Shown: positions 16,781 through 25,645, counted from the first letter of the stretch. The stretch is DNA of 40,651 nucleotides from Acidobacteriota bacterium (GCA_024277255.1 JAJRVQ010000054.1:1-40651), one strand, 5' to 3'. A program made the numbers and translations. Notes: generated by a model from the sequence alone, not told the origin.

Positions 16781-18061
16781 ATGCGGAACACCTTTTACAG
16801 CGAATTCGACACCGCGGCGCGAGCCGCCGACCGGGCGCGGACGGACGAGGCCGACTACCGCACGCCCTTTGAGATTGACCGCGACCGCATCATCCACACC
16901 TCGGCGTTTCGCCGGCTGCAGAGCAAGACGCAGGTGTTTCTCTCGGGCGAGTATGATTTCTACCGCACCCGCCTGACTCATTCCATCGAGGTCGCGCAGA
17001 TCGGGCGCAGCCTGTGCGCGCGGTTGCGGGCGGCGAGCCCGGCGCTGGGCGACGACTGTTTCATCGATCCCGATCTGGTCGAGGCCGCCTGCCTGGCGCA
17101 CGACATTGGTCACCCGCCCTTCGGCCACACCGGCGAGCGCACGCTGCACCGGTTGATGAAGCCGTGGGGAGGTTTCGAGGGCAACGCGCAGACTTTGCGG
17201 CTGCTGACGCGCACTATTTTCAACGAGCGTGCCGGGATGAATCCGACGCGGGCGATGATGGACGCCGTGCTCAAATACAAGTCGCTCTATCCCGAGCTGA
17301 GCGACCCGCCCAATCACTTTCTCTACGGCGATCAGGCCGAGACCCTGGACTGGGTGCTCGACGGGCGCGCCTTCCCCGCCGACCTGCCGCCGGGCGACAC
17401 GCGCGACGGCTGCAAAGCCATCGAGTGCCAACTGATGGACTGGGCCGACGACACCGCCTACTCGCTCAACGATGTGGCCGACGGCATCCAGGCGGGTTTC
17501 ATCACCATCGTCAAGATCGAGCGCTGGGCCGAGTCCAACGGGCTGACCGGCGCGGAGGCCGAGCACATCACTGACTTGCTCAAAACGATTCGCCGCGACC
17601 GGGTCGAGGCGCGCATGAACCGCAAGATCGGCGACTTCATCGCGGCGGCGGAACTGGTGGAGGCGCCGGAGAATTTCCTCTCAGGCGCGACCCGCCGTTA
17701 TCAGTACGAACTCCGTGTCGATGCCGCGATTCGCGCCGAATGCGCGCTCTACAAAAAGCTGGCGCTGGACCTGGTGTTTCGCTCCAGCCAACTACAGCAG
17801 CTCGACCGCAAGGCCGACTTCATCGTGTCGCGATTGTTCGAGGTGCTGGCCGATCTCTACGTCGTCCGCGACAGCCCCGGTCCGAATCATTTCCGGGTGT
17901 TGTCCGAAAATGCCGAGGCGCGAATTTTCGCCGCCGAAAACGAGGCGTCGCGGGCCCGGCACGTCTGCGACGCCATCGCCCGCATGACCGACAGCGTCGC
18001 GGCGCACACCTACCGCCGTTTGTTTGACGCCGATTTCGGCTCGATCGTGGATCTGGTGTGA
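16781..18061 (+). CDS. dgt: Deoxyguanosinetriphosphate triphosphohydrolase-like protein (dGTPase)
   Basis: A 426-residue HD-domain triphosphohydrolase that splits dNTPs (classically dGTP) into nucleoside and triphosphate, affecting dNTP pools in the cytoplasm. The N-terminal DRDRIIHTSAFRRLQSKTQVF is diagnostic. HD metal ligands are visible in RLTHSIEVAQIG and CLAHDIGHPPFGHTGE (His-Asp near residue 107), with the later aspartate in MDWADDTAYSLNDV. ATG 16781 is taken as start; a GTG directly before it could also be used. The gene is immediately followed by recQ, whose possible GTG start overlaps the dgt stop by four bases, suggesting translational coupling and a nucleotide-pool/DNA-repair unit. 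Confidence 0.93.
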   Translation: MRNTFYSEFDTAARAADRARTDEADYRTPFEIDRDRIIHTSAFRRLQSKTQVFLSGEYDFYRTRLTHSIEVAQIGRSLCARLRAASPALGDDCFIDPDLVEAACLAHDIGHPPFGHTGERTLHRLMKPWGGFEGNAQTLRLLTRTIFNERAGMNPTRAMMDAVLKYKSLYPELSDPPNHFLYGDQAETLDWVLDGRAFPADLPPGDTRDGCKAIECQLMDWADDTAYSLNDVADGIQAGFITIVKIERWAESNGLTGAEAEHITDLLKTIRRDRVEARMNRKIGDFIAAAELVEAPENFLSGATRRYQYELRVDAAIRAECALYKKLALDLVFRSSQLQQLDRKADFIVSRLFEVLADLYVVRDSPGPNHFRVLSENAEARIFAAENEASRARHVCDAIARMTDSVAAHTYRRLFDADFGSIVDLV

Positions 18062-18114
18062 CGCGCCGTGCCATTCTCATTGATTTCGGCGCGATCCTGT
18101 TCAAAGATTCACCC

Positions 18115-20319
18115 ATGTCCGCCGATGCTGAAACCGAGGCTGCCGCCGCCGCGCCGACCCGCGATCCGCGGGCGGCGCTGAAGGAGCATTTCGGGTTTTC
18201 GGAGTTTAAGGACGGGCAGGAGCGGGTGGTGTCGGCGCTGGTGTCGGGACAAGACGCGCTGGTGGTGATGCCCACCGGCGGCGGCAAATCGCTGTGCTAC
18301 CAATTGCCGAGTCTGGTGATGGAGGGGCTCACTATCGTGGTCAGTCCGCTGATCGCGCTGATGAAGGACCAGGTCGACGCGCTGGTGGCCAAGAACATTG
18401 CCGCGACCCTGATCAACAGCACCCTCTCTCCGGGCGAGCAGCGCGACCGCATCGAGCGCATGGGGCGCGGCGAATACCATCTGGTCTATGTGGCGCCGGA
18501 GCGTTTCCGCCACCGCGGTTTCATCGACGCGCTCAAGCGGGTGGACATCGCTTTGTTCGCCGTCGATGAGGCCCATTGTCTCTCCCAATGGGGGCACGAT
18601 TTTCGCCCCGACTATCTGCGGCTCAAGGAGGTGGTCGCCGATCTCAATCATCCGCAGACCGCCGCCTTCACCGCCACCGCCACGCCGGAGGTGCGCAAGG
18701 ACATTCTCGAGCACCTGGCGCTGCGCGATCCCTTCGTCTCGGTGAGCGGATTCGAGCGACCCAATCTCGCGCTGAGCGTTTCCCAGGTCTCGGGGAATAA
18801 AGAAAAATACCAGCGCCTCGAAGCGGTCACCAAGGAATGCGTCACCGGCATCGTCTACTGCGCCACGCGAAAAAAGGTCGAGGAAGTGGCCGACTCGCTC
18901 GCCTCCATGGGGCAGAGCGTGATCGCCTATCACGGCGGCATGGACGACCGCGACCGCGAGCACGCGCAGAACGCCTTTCTCACCCGGGAGAAGGATGTGG
19001 TGGTGGCGACCAACGCCTTCGGCATGGGTATCGACCGCGCCGACGTGCGTTTCGTCATTCATTTTGAGACGCCCGGCAGCGTCGAGGCCTACTACCAGGA
19101 AGCCGGGCGCGCCGGTCGCGACGGCGAGCCGGCGGTGTGCGAGCTGTTGTTCAACTACGCTGACACGCGCACGCAGGAGTTTTTCATCGAGGGCAATAAT
19201 CCCGGTTACGATACCATCTGCGACATCTATCGCGTCCTGCGCACGCTGGCTGATGAAAGGGGTGAAATCGCCCTGTCGATCCGTGACTTGGCCGACACCG
19301 TGGGCGCGAAAAACTCGATGGCAGTGGGCTCGGCGCTGGCGACCCTGGGCCGGGCGCGCTACCTGGATCGCTTCGACATTCCCGGCCAGCGCATCCGCGG
19401 CACCCGGTTGCTGCGGTCCGAGATTCCGCCGGAGGGACTGGAGTTGGACCGCCCCGCGCTGGAGGAAAAGGAACGCCGCGACAGTGAGAAACTGGAGGCC
19501 ATGGTGCGCTTTGCTTATGCTCAGGATTGTCGTCAGGAATGGATACTCGATTATTTCGGCGAGAAGGAATCCGCCGCCTGCGGCAGTTGCGACAACTGTT
19601 CCACGCGCACCGATCACGGTGACAGTCGGCCACCGGCGGACGATGCCGAGTTCGTCACTGTGCAAAAGGCGCTCAGCGGCGTGGCTCGGGCTTCGCGCCG
19701 GCTACCGGACGGCCGCTGGGAGGGGCGCTTCGGCAAGGGTAAGATCGTCTCCATGCTCACCGGCAGCCGCTCCCAGGAAATGACGTCATCGGGGCTGATC
19801 CGGCTGACCACTCATGGCCTGCTCAAATCCGAGGGCAGCGCCTACGTGCAGGCCCTGCTCAAGGCGCTGGAAAGCGCCGGCCTGGTCGCCACCAAACGGC
19901 GCGACAACTATGCTCTCCTCACCCTGACCGCGCGCGGCTCCGCAGCGATGCGCGGCGCCCGCGAATTCCGCCTGCGCTGGCCCGACCGCGCGCGCATGAA
20001 GGCACTCACTGGTGGCGGTGGCGGCTCCGGGACGAAGGCCAAGGGCGGCATTGCCGATCTCGCGCTGGAGGAACTCGCGTTCGACGAAGACCTGTTCGAT
20101 CAACTGCGGCAAAAGCGCAATCAACTGGCCGAGGAAGCGGGCGGCGTGCCGGCCTACGTGATTTTCAGCAACCAGACGCTGGAGTTTTTCACCCGCCTGC
20201 GGCCGACCACGATGGAGGCCGGGTTGAGTATCCGCGGTGTCGGCGAGGTCAAGGCGGAGCGCTACCTGGAGCCCTTCCTGGCGGTGATCCGGAAATATGG
20301 AGCGCAACCGGACCAGTGA
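18115..20319 (+). CDS. recQ: ATP-dependent DNA helicase RecQ
   Basis: A 734-residue RecQ-family 3'-5' helicase acting in recombinational repair. Motif I is MPTGGGKSLCYQLPS near residues 52-66, motif II is DEAH near 151 followed by the RecQ aromatic loop (CLSQWGHDFRPDY), and motif VI is YYQEAGRAGRDG. The RecQ zinc site is CRQEW...CGSCDNC near residues 468-491. A winged-helix (RQC) region follows, and an HRDC domain closes the protein (PAYVIFSNQTLEFFTRLRPTT). ATG 18115 is used; an in-frame GTG at 18058 overlaps the dgt stop (GTGA) and would add 19 residues, so the start is uncertain. The protein is longer than E. coli RecQ (about 610 residues), mainly between the zinc site and HRDC. Confidence 0.94.
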   Translation: MSADAETEAAAAAPTRDPRAALKEHFGFSEFKDGQERVVSALVSGQDALVVMPTGGGKSLCYQLPSLVMEGLTIVVSPLIALMKDQVDALVAKNIAATLINSTLSPGEQRDRIERMGRGEYHLVYVAPERFRHRGFIDALKRVDIALFAVDEAHCLSQWGHDFRPDYLRLKEVVADLNHPQTAAFTATATPEVRKDILEHLALRDPFVSVSGFERPNLALSVSQVSGNKEKYQRLEAVTKECVTGIVYCATRKKVEEVADSLASMGQSVIAYHGGMDDRDREHAQNAFLTREKDVVVATNAFGMGIDRADVRFVIHFETPGSVEAYYQEAGRAGRDGEPAVCELLFNYADTRTQEFFIEGNNPGYDTICDIYRVLRTLADERGEIALSIRDLADTVGAKNSMAVGSALATLGRARYLDRFDIPGQRIRGTRLLRSEIPPEGLELDRPALEEKERRDSEKLEAMVRFAYAQDCRQEWILDYFGEKESAACGSCDNCSTRTDHGDSRPPADDAEFVTVQKALSGVARASRRLPDGRWEGRFGKGKIVSMLTGSRSQEMTSSGLIRLTTHGLLKSEGSAYVQALLKALESAGLVATKRRDNYALLTLTARGSAAMRGAREFRLRWPDRARMKALTGGGGGSGTKAKGGIADLALEELAFDEDLFDQLRQKRNQLAEEAGGVPAYVIFSNQTLEFFTRLRPTTMEAGLSIRGVGEVKAERYLEPFLAVIRKYGAQPDQ

Positions 20320-20326
20320 AGGCGGG

Positions 20327-20355
20327 TTGAATCCCCGCGTTCCTCGTAGCATACT
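20327..20355 (+). promoter_or_regulatory. Predicted promoter of the pseudopilin operon
   Basis: A TTGAAT (-35) at 20327 and CATACT (-10) at 20350 are separated by exactly 17 bases. They lie just after the recQ stop and 27 bases before the first pseudopilin start. They match the sigma-70 consensus at four or five and four positions respectively. Confidence 0.5.
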
Positions 20356-20381
20356 TTCCGGGTCGATCAGAGACTCCCGCC

Positions 20382-20816
20382 ATGCACCGGCACTTTCCAG
20401 ACTCGTCTTTTTCTCTCCGCCCGCGGCGTGCCCGCGGCGGCTACGCCCTGCTCGATGTGATCATCGCGGTGACGGTGTTCTCCTTCTGGGGGGTCGGGCT
20501 CATCACCCTGCTGCAAAAAGTCAGCGACACTTCAAACAGCTATTCGCGCGACCGGCTGATCCAGTACCAGCTCGAGTCCCTGCTCACCGAGATGAAGCAT
20601 CGCCCGGTGCAGGAAATGAACAGCGAGCGCCGCGACGAGGCACTCGACGTCACCTTCCGCACCACGGTGGCGCCGCTCAATCTCACCAACATCGCCGGCG
20701 AGACACTGGAGGATCTCTACGAGGTCACCGCCACCGCCACCTTCAACGACAGTGGAGGAGAACAGGTCGAGACGGCGCGGCTCACCATCTATCAGCCGGA
20801 GGAGGATGGACGCTGA
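20382..20816 (+). CDS. Type II secretion minor pseudopilin, GspI-like
   Basis: A 144-residue prepilin-like protein. A 20-residue basic leader (LRPRRARGG) ends at a probable prepilin-peptidase site before YALLDVIIAVTVFSFWGVGL, the start of the N-terminal membrane helix. The usual Glu at mature position 5 is replaced by Asp, and the first mature residue is Tyr rather than Phe. Size, position before J- and K-like genes, and a small beta-rich C-terminal part support GspI. It would sit at the tip of the pseudopilus in the inner membrane/periplasm. Its stop codon overlaps the start of the next gene (ATGA), indicating an operon. A GspH-like role is possible. Confidence 0.75.
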   Translation: MHRHFPDSSFSLRPRRARGGYALLDVIIAVTVFSFWGVGLITLLQKVSDTSNSYSRDRLIQYQLESLLTEMKHRPVQEMNSERRDEALDVTFRTTVAPLNLTNIAGETLEDLYEVTATATFNDSGGEQVETARLTIYQPEEDGR

Positions 20817-21862
20817 TGAAACGGATCCTCCGCTGTTCTTCTGGTCGATCGGAAACCGCGCGCGCATTCTCCCTGTTCGAGATCGTCGTCTCCATGGCGA
20901 TCCTCGCGCTGCTGTCGGGGACCGTCTTCGGCATCGTCTGGAAGACGGCGGATGTGGCCGGCGAGATCCGCGTCTACGACACCCGTGACGAGCAGGTGGC
21001 CCGCTTTCTCGGGCTGATGCGCGAGACGGTGGAGACGCTGCCTTCGGGGGCGACGCTGGAGATGGTGCCGCCGGAGGAGACCGGCACCGCTTTCTACGAC
21101 ATGACCGTGACCGGCGCGCCGACGGCTTTCACTTTCGGCGAGCGCAACCTCGGCGACGGCGATACCATCATCGGCGTGCGTCCGCAGACAGATCCCTCCC
21201 GCGACCCCGCCTTCGCTGATGAAACAGGCGACACCCCGCCACTCTACGAGCTGGCGATCAGCCGCGAGGATTTCGCGCCGCGCGATGCCGACGGCGACGG
21301 CATGGTGTTCAACGCCGGAGGCGACAGCGCCTTTCTCCAGGCCGATGAAAAGGGGCGCTATTGGCTGCCGCTGCTCGACGACGTCACCGCGGTCAGTTGG
21401 CGATTCTGGGACCAGGCGCAGCGCACCTGGCTGGATCGCTGGACGCAGACGGATCGGCTGCCCGAGTTGCTCGAGCTATCCCTCGACGACCGCTATCGGC
21501 CCGCGCCGCTGGTGGTGGTGTTCGAAGTGCCGGCGCATCTTTCCTCTCCCGAAACGCAGGCGCAGCCGAGTGCCGGAGGAAGTGGCAACACAGGTGGCGG
21601 CGGCGCGTCCTCCGCGCCGGTGCGGGACGGAGGCGCGCGGCGTCCCTCCGATGGCGCTCCCCGGGGTGATCGGCCCGGCAGGGGACAGGAGCGCATGCCC
21701 GGCGCCAATATTCAGGTCGTTCCCGGTCGCGTGCCGGGAAGCGGTCGCGGCCAGGGCGGTGGCGGTGGTGCCGGCAATGGATCCGGCGGCGGCGGCGGCG
21801 GCGGCGGTGGCGGAGGCGGAGGCGGAGGAGGAGGCGGAGGAGGAGGAGGGAGGCAGCGATGA
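20816..21862 (+). CDS. Type II secretion minor pseudopilin, GspJ-like, with polyglycine tail
   Basis: A 348-residue prepilin-like protein. The short leader ends in ARA before FSLFEIVVSMAILALLSGTVFGIVW, with Phe at mature position 1 and Glu at position 5, but Ala instead of Gly at -1. GspJ proteins are usually about 200 residues; the first about 245 residues here fit that family, including an Asp-rich EF-hand-like RDADGDG that could bind calcium. The rest is a Gly/Ser/Pro/Arg low-complexity tail ending in 22 consecutive glycines and RQR. ATG 20816 overlaps the gspI stop, and the stop overlaps the gspK start. The chain would join GspI and GspK at the pseudopilus tip; the tail has no counterpart I know in classical GspJ. 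Confidence 0.75.
   Translation: MKRILRCSSGRSETARAFSLFEIVVSMAILALLSGTVFGIVWKTADVAGEIRVYDTRDEQVARFLGLMRETVETLPSGATLEMVPPEETGTAFYDMTVTGAPTAFTFGERNLGDGDTIIGVRPQTDPSRDPAFADETGDTPPLYELAISREDFAPRDADGDGMVFNAGGDSAFLQADEKGRYWLPLLDDVTAVSWRFWDQAQRTWLDRWTQTDRLPELLELSLDDRYRPAPLVVVFEVPAHLSSPETQAQPSAGGSGNTGGGGASSAPVRDGGARRPSDGAPRGDRPGRGQERMPGANIQVVPGRVPGSGRGQGGGGGAGNGSGGGGGGGGGGGGGGGGGGGGGGRQR
21785..21850 (+). repeat. GGN triplet microsatellite encoding 22 glycines
   Basis: Twenty-two uninterrupted GGC/GGA/GGT/GGG codons at the 3' end of the gspJ-like gene, starting with seven identical GGC units. Length change in triplets would keep the frame; single-base slippage would shift it just before the overlapping gspK start. 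Confidence 0.9.
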
Positions 21863-22818
21863 AAACGCTTCACCTCATCCCGCGGGAATCGTTTTCCCCG
21901 ATCTCAGGCGGCCAGCGTGGTATCGCCCTCATGCTGGTGATATTCGCGGTTGCGTTTATCGGCATCATCGTCATGGGGCTGGTGGAAATTTCGCGTTTCA
22001 GTTGGAACGAAAGCACCCGGGAGCGCGGCCGCTTTCAGGCCAAACTGCTGGCGGAATCCGGCGCTGCCATTGCCTCCCATCCCAAGGTGGGCCGGGGCGA
22101 CCCCGTGCTGTCGCGGGAGTTTCCTGACGGGCGCCGCCTCGACGTCCGCATCACCACCGAGGGCAGGAGCATTCTCGTCAGTACCTTGAGCGAGGATCTG
22201 TTCATCGATACCGCCCGCGAGTTGTTCATCCTCTGGGGGCTGGACGCCACCGAAGCGTCCATCGCCGCCGATTCCCTGGCCGATTGGGTCGATAGCGACA
22301 GCGAGGCCCGCAGCAGTGGTGCGGAGACCGATTACTATGCCGCGCTGAAATACGCCGATTTCCCGCCCAACACCGCGTTCAGCGATCTCGACCAGATGCT
22401 GCTGGTGCGCGGCATGGATCGAGTCGCCAAGGCCCAGCCGCTGTGGCGTGATTACTTCACCCTCTATGGCGACGGCACCATCGATGTGAACGCCGCTCCG
22501 GCCGACCTCATCGAGGCCTTCTTTCGCACCACTCCCGCCGCCGCCGCCAGCCTTGTCAGCGCCCGCACCGGCAACGATCTCATCGAGGGCACCCAGGATG
22601 ACTACCTCATCGAAGACGTCGAGGAGGCCAAGGCCATGCTCGGCCTTTCCGGGGAACAATGGATACGGGTCGAGGCTTCCGTGTCGCTGGAGAACTCCGC
22701 GCGCCGCATCGAGAGCGTGGGTTCCATCGGCGACGACTTCGTCTATCGCCTCACCGTTCTCAGCGAGGGAGCCGATGAAAACAGCGCCGGCTCCCCAGTG
22801 GCGCGGATGGCGCGTTAA
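21859..22818 (+). CDS. Type II secretion minor pseudopilin, GspK-like
   Basis: A 319-residue protein with an N-terminal prepilin-like leader (PISGGQRG) before IALMLVIFAVAFIGIIVMGL. There is no Glu at mature position 5, which agrees with GspK, known to lack it. The size also fits GspK (about 300-330 residues), the largest minor pseudopilin, which caps the pseudopilus. The middle has DSLADWVDSDSEAR and a D-E-T-D-Y-Y-like stretch matching the GspK helical domain (A...E.DYY.. pattern), and DVNAAPADLIEAF. ATG 21859 overlaps the stop of the gspJ-like gene (ATGA), implying coupled translation. A 196-base gap with a second predicted promoter follows before the L-like gene. Confidence 0.82.
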   Translation: MKTLHLIPRESFSPISGGQRGIALMLVIFAVAFIGIIVMGLVEISRFSWNESTRERGRFQAKLLAESGAAIASHPKVGRGDPVLSREFPDGRRLDVRITTEGRSILVSTLSEDLFIDTARELFILWGLDATEASIAADSLADWVDSDSEARSSGAETDYYAALKYADFPPNTAFSDLDQMLLVRGMDRVAKAQPLWRDYFTLYGDGTIDVNAAPADLIEAFFRTTPAAAASLVSARTGNDLIEGTQDDYLIEDVEEAKAMLGLSGEQWIRVEASVSLENSARRIESVGSIGDDFVYRLTVLSEGADENSAGSPVARMAR

Positions 22819-22938
22819 CGGGAAGGGAGGGCGGCGTGTTTCCGGTTCGCTTTTGGCATGCGCTTGCCTGATACTGACCGGGTGACGGAGGCCGCAACGA
22901 TTGCGGTCGCACCGGGTTGAATCGCCGACGATACCCTG

Positions 22939-22967
22939 TTGAACCGGCCCCGGCTGTCGCATATCTT
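22939..22967 (+). promoter_or_regulatory. Predicted internal promoter before the GspL-like gene
   Basis: TTGAAC (-35) at 22939 and TATCTT (-10) at 22962 are separated by 17 bases, 47 bases before the next start codon. A nearby GGGTTGAATC at about 22914 resembles the sequence around the promoter at 20327, suggesting a shared regulatory element upstream of both halves of the cluster. Confidence 0.4.
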
Positions 22968-23014
22968 TCGCGCCCGCCCCGTGGTACCCTCTCCTTTTCC
23001 CTTTTCCTCACCGC

Positions 23015-24250
23015 ATGAGTCGCCCAAAAATCGCCCTGCCCGATGAAGCCCGGGGCTGGACCCTGTGGTCCGGTCGCAAGGTGGTGGCGGAGGAGCGTGA
23101 ACTGGAGAGCCTCGTGGACAATGGCGCGGAAACCCTGATCGGAGTCCCCGCCGGTCTGGCCACCACCTTCTCGGTGAAGCTGCCGACCATGGAGGATGCC
23201 CTGTTCCCCGACATGGTGCGGTCGCAGATTGAGAAACGCGGCCTGGCCTACCAGGGCGAGAGTTCCGTGACCCCGCACAGCTTTCAAGTTATCGAGCAAG
23301 AGGCCGGTGAAACGCTGTTGAGCGTGGATGTGTTGTCGGAGGAATTTCCCGAGACCCTCGCTTTTCCGCGAGCTGAGGGATACGCCCCGGCGGCCCGGTT
23401 GCGCAGACTGCCCGAAGACAGCCTGGTGCTCTGGCTCGAGCACCGGCGACTGGTGCTCGCGGCGAGCCACCGCGGTCACCTTGCCCACGTGCAGGTGCTC
23501 AGTGCCGAGCCGACTTTGAATACAGCGGCGGCCCAGGAGATCAATCTGACCACGCTCTCGCTTCAGGCCGAGGGGCTCCTGCCCGATGCGCCGGAGCTGA
23601 TGGTGGCGGGCCGGTTGGCGGCTGACGGGGAGAAAAGCGGACGCAGTGAGTTTGAGAAAGCCCTGCTCATGCCGGCCGAGTTCAACGCCGAGCCCCTTCC
23701 CGCCGTCGTCGGGACACCTGCCCTCGCCGATGGATTTTTGCCGGTGTCGGTTCGCCAGGCTCGTCGGCGCCGGGCGACCACGCGGCGGCGCACCGTCGGG
23801 GCCCTCGCGGCGGCGGCGGTGTATCTCGTCGCCGGGAGTTTTCTCTGGATCCACGCCCGCAACACCGAGGCCGCCATTTCAGACTTGGAAGAGCAGGTCG
23901 AGGAAACCCGTCCGCTGGTGGAGGCCATCCAGGAGAGCGAGGCCCGCTGGCGCGAACTGGAGCCGGCTTTCGACCTTCACTACTACCCGCTGGTCCAGCT
24001 CAACGAAACCACCCGGGTCATGCCCGGCAGTGGCGTGGTGGTGCGGGAGTTTGAGACCCGCGACCGCCAGATCAGTGTCAATGGCCGGACCCGTGATGTG
24101 CAGATGGCGTTTCGGCTGAAGGAGGATCTGGAGTCCAATCCCTTCTTCTCCGCCTATGCCTGGAACATGCCGCAGCCCAAGATTGAGCGGAACAACACGG
24201 CGAACTTTAAGATTCAAGGACAACCGAAACATGAGGGGGCTGACAACTAG
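23015..24250 (+). CDS. Type II secretion inner-membrane protein, GspL/PilM-PilN-like
   Basis: A 411-residue bitopic membrane protein. Residues 1 to about 245 form a cytoplasmic part resembling the actin-like fold of GspL or PilM in diverged form. A basic RQARRRRATTRRR precedes a single membrane helix (GALAAAAVYLVAGSFLWIHA). A periplasmic helix (AISDLEEQVEETRPLVEAIQES) and a small beta-alpha domain follow, as in GspL and PilN. The assignment rests on topology, size and position between K-like and M-like genes rather than on a sharp motif. It would anchor the assembly ATPase, which is not encoded here. Its 3' end overlaps the next gene by 20 bases. Confidence 0.65.
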   Translation: MSRPKIALPDEARGWTLWSGRKVVAEERELESLVDNGAETLIGVPAGLATTFSVKLPTMEDALFPDMVRSQIEKRGLAYQGESSVTPHSFQVIEQEAGETLLSVDVLSEEFPETLAFPRAEGYAPAARLRRLPEDSLVLWLEHRRLVLAASHRGHLAHVQVLSAEPTLNTAAAQEINLTTLSLQAEGLLPDAPELMVAGRLAADGEKSGRSEFEKALLMPAEFNAEPLPAVVGTPALADGFLPVSVRQARRRRATTRRRTVGALAAAAVYLVAGSFLWIHARNTEAAISDLEEQVEETRPLVEAIQESEARWRELEPAFDLHYYPLVQLNETTRVMPGSGVVVREFETRDRQISVNGRTRDVQMAFRLKEDLESNPFFSAYAWNMPQPKIERNNTANFKIQGQPKHEGADN

Positions 24251-24899
24251 AGAAAAACGGCTGCTCGGCCTGTGCCTGGCCTCGGTCTTTCTGGTGGCGA
24301 ACCTGTTCGCCGGCCGGGCGATCATGCGCTCCCTCGGCGGTGGCATGGCCAGAATCACTGAGCTGAAGAACGAGCTGGCCGAAAACGAAATGTGGCTGGA
24401 GGAACGCGAGCTCTGGGATCGTAGACAAGAATGGCTGGAGAAAAACTTGCCTGATTCTCTGGTGCGGCAGCGCATCTCCGCTGGCAACGCCCAGGGCGAA
24501 CTGATGCAGTCGCTGCAGAACGAACTGCTCGAGCGCAAGCTCAAGATCGAGCGGCAGAGCCTGCTCGAGCCCGTCAACGCCACCTACCACGACGAGGTCG
24601 CCGTGAACCTGCGAATCAAGGGCGAAGCCGCCGTCCTTAGTCAATGGCTGGCCACCCTGCAGTCGCCGGAAAAATTCGTGGTGATCAAGAACATCAAACT
24701 GAAGCTCGACGACCGCTCCAAGGAAGCCGAGCCACAGGCCGAGTGCGACATCACCATCGCGCGCTGGTTCGCCCCGAGCGAGGGTGACCAGCCGGCCCCC
24801 GAGGAGGAAAATTCGCCCGATGCTCCGCAAGGGGAGGGCGAGGAGAAACCGGCCCCTCAGGGGGACGGTAAACTGGAACTGACCGAGCGCTCTTCCTGA
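24231..24899 (+). CDS. Type II secretion inner-membrane protein, GspM/PilO-like
   Basis: A 222-residue bitopic protein: short cytoplasmic MRGLTTREKRL, one membrane helix (LLGLCLASVFLVANLFAG), a long charged coiled-coil (about residues 40-110), and a small periplasmic domain (about 115-185) containing VNLRIKGEAAVLSQWLATLQSPEKFVVIKNIKLKL-type ferredoxin-like features, typical of GspM and PilO. The last 35 residues are Glu/Pro/Gly-rich. ATG 24231 lies inside the previous gene and starts directly before the membrane segment. The protein should pair with the L-like product in the inner-membrane platform. A PilO-type assignment is equally possible. Confidence 0.65.
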   Translation: MRGLTTREKRLLGLCLASVFLVANLFAGRAIMRSLGGGMARITELKNELAENEMWLEERELWDRRQEWLEKNLPDSLVRQRISAGNAQGELMQSLQNELLERKLKIERQSLLEPVNATYHDEVAVNLRIKGEAAVLSQWLATLQSPEKFVVIKNIKLKLDDRSKEAEPQAECDITIARWFAPSEGDQPAPEEENSPDAPQGEGEEKPAPQGDGKLELTERSS

Positions 24900-24900
24900 G

Positions 24901-25644
24901 ATGAAGAAGATTCTTCATCGCGGCATGACGGCGACAGCGAGCGGAATCTGCTTTGTCGTGCTGTTGTCCGGCGGCGGAGTCTTTGCCCAGGCGCCGGAGC
25001 CCGCGGTCGCGGCGCACAATGATGGCGCCCTGCCGCAGCCGATAGGTTCGCGGCATTTCGAGGCGCTGACGGGCAACTCGCCGTTTCTCCGTCCGCTCAA
25101 CCTCACCGAAACCTACGTGTTGCGCGGCATCGCCCGAATTGATGGCGAACCGGTCGCCACCCTGTTTAACCGCGAAACCAAGAAATCGGTGCTGGTGACC
25201 ACCAACAAGGCCAACGCCGAGCGCATGCAACTGGTGGCGGTCAACGAGGCCGACGCCATCCTCGGTATCACCGCCATCACCGCGACTATCACCTTCGACG
25301 GTGAGAAGGTGGAACTGAAATTCGAGCCGGAACGCGTCGCCCCGGCGCCGAAATCCAGTGAGCAACACGGCGGCCCGGGACAAGGCGCGCACGGCGAAAA
25401 GGGTGGGGACCACGGCAAGCGGCGCGGGCCGTCGAAAGAGGAGAGAGCCCGTTACGAGGGGCTCTCGGAGGAGAAGAAAGCAAAATTCCGTACCTTCATG
25501 GGCCAGACGATGCGCAAATATCCCAATCTGAGCCGCGAAGAGCGCGGCAACATGATTCGCGGCGCCCTCATCCGCCTTTCCGATGGCGGCGATATTTCCG
25601 TGGACAAAGACGCGGGCGGTTCTTCCTCTTCCGGGAAACGTTGA
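24901..25644 (+). CDS. Exported protein at the end of the secretion operon, possibly GspC/PilP-like
   Basis: A 247-residue protein starting one base after the previous stop. It has an N-terminal signal peptide or anchor (MKKILHRGMTATASGICFVVLLSGGGVFA). Residues about 55-145 include SPFLRP and a beta-rich YVLRGIARIDGEPVATLFNRETK-like segment that recalls the homology region of GspC and PilP, which contact the secretin. The C-terminal third is highly charged (HGEKGGDHGKRRGPSKEERARYEGLSEEKKAKF) and probably helical or unstructured, with a Ser-rich end. Position and fold pattern suggest the link between inner-membrane platform and secretin; the sequence match is too weak for a firm name. Confidence 0.55.
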   Translation: MKKILHRGMTATASGICFVVLLSGGGVFAQAPEPAVAAHNDGALPQPIGSRHFEALTGNSPFLRPLNLTETYVLRGIARIDGEPVATLFNRETKKSVLVTTNKANAERMQLVAVNEADAILGITAITATITFDGEKVELKFEPERVAPAPKSSEQHGGPGQGAHGEKGGDHGKRRGPSKEERARYEGLSEEKKAKFRTFMGQTMRKYPNLSREERGNMIRGALIRLSDGGDISVDKDAGGSSSSGKR

Positions 25645-25645
25645 G

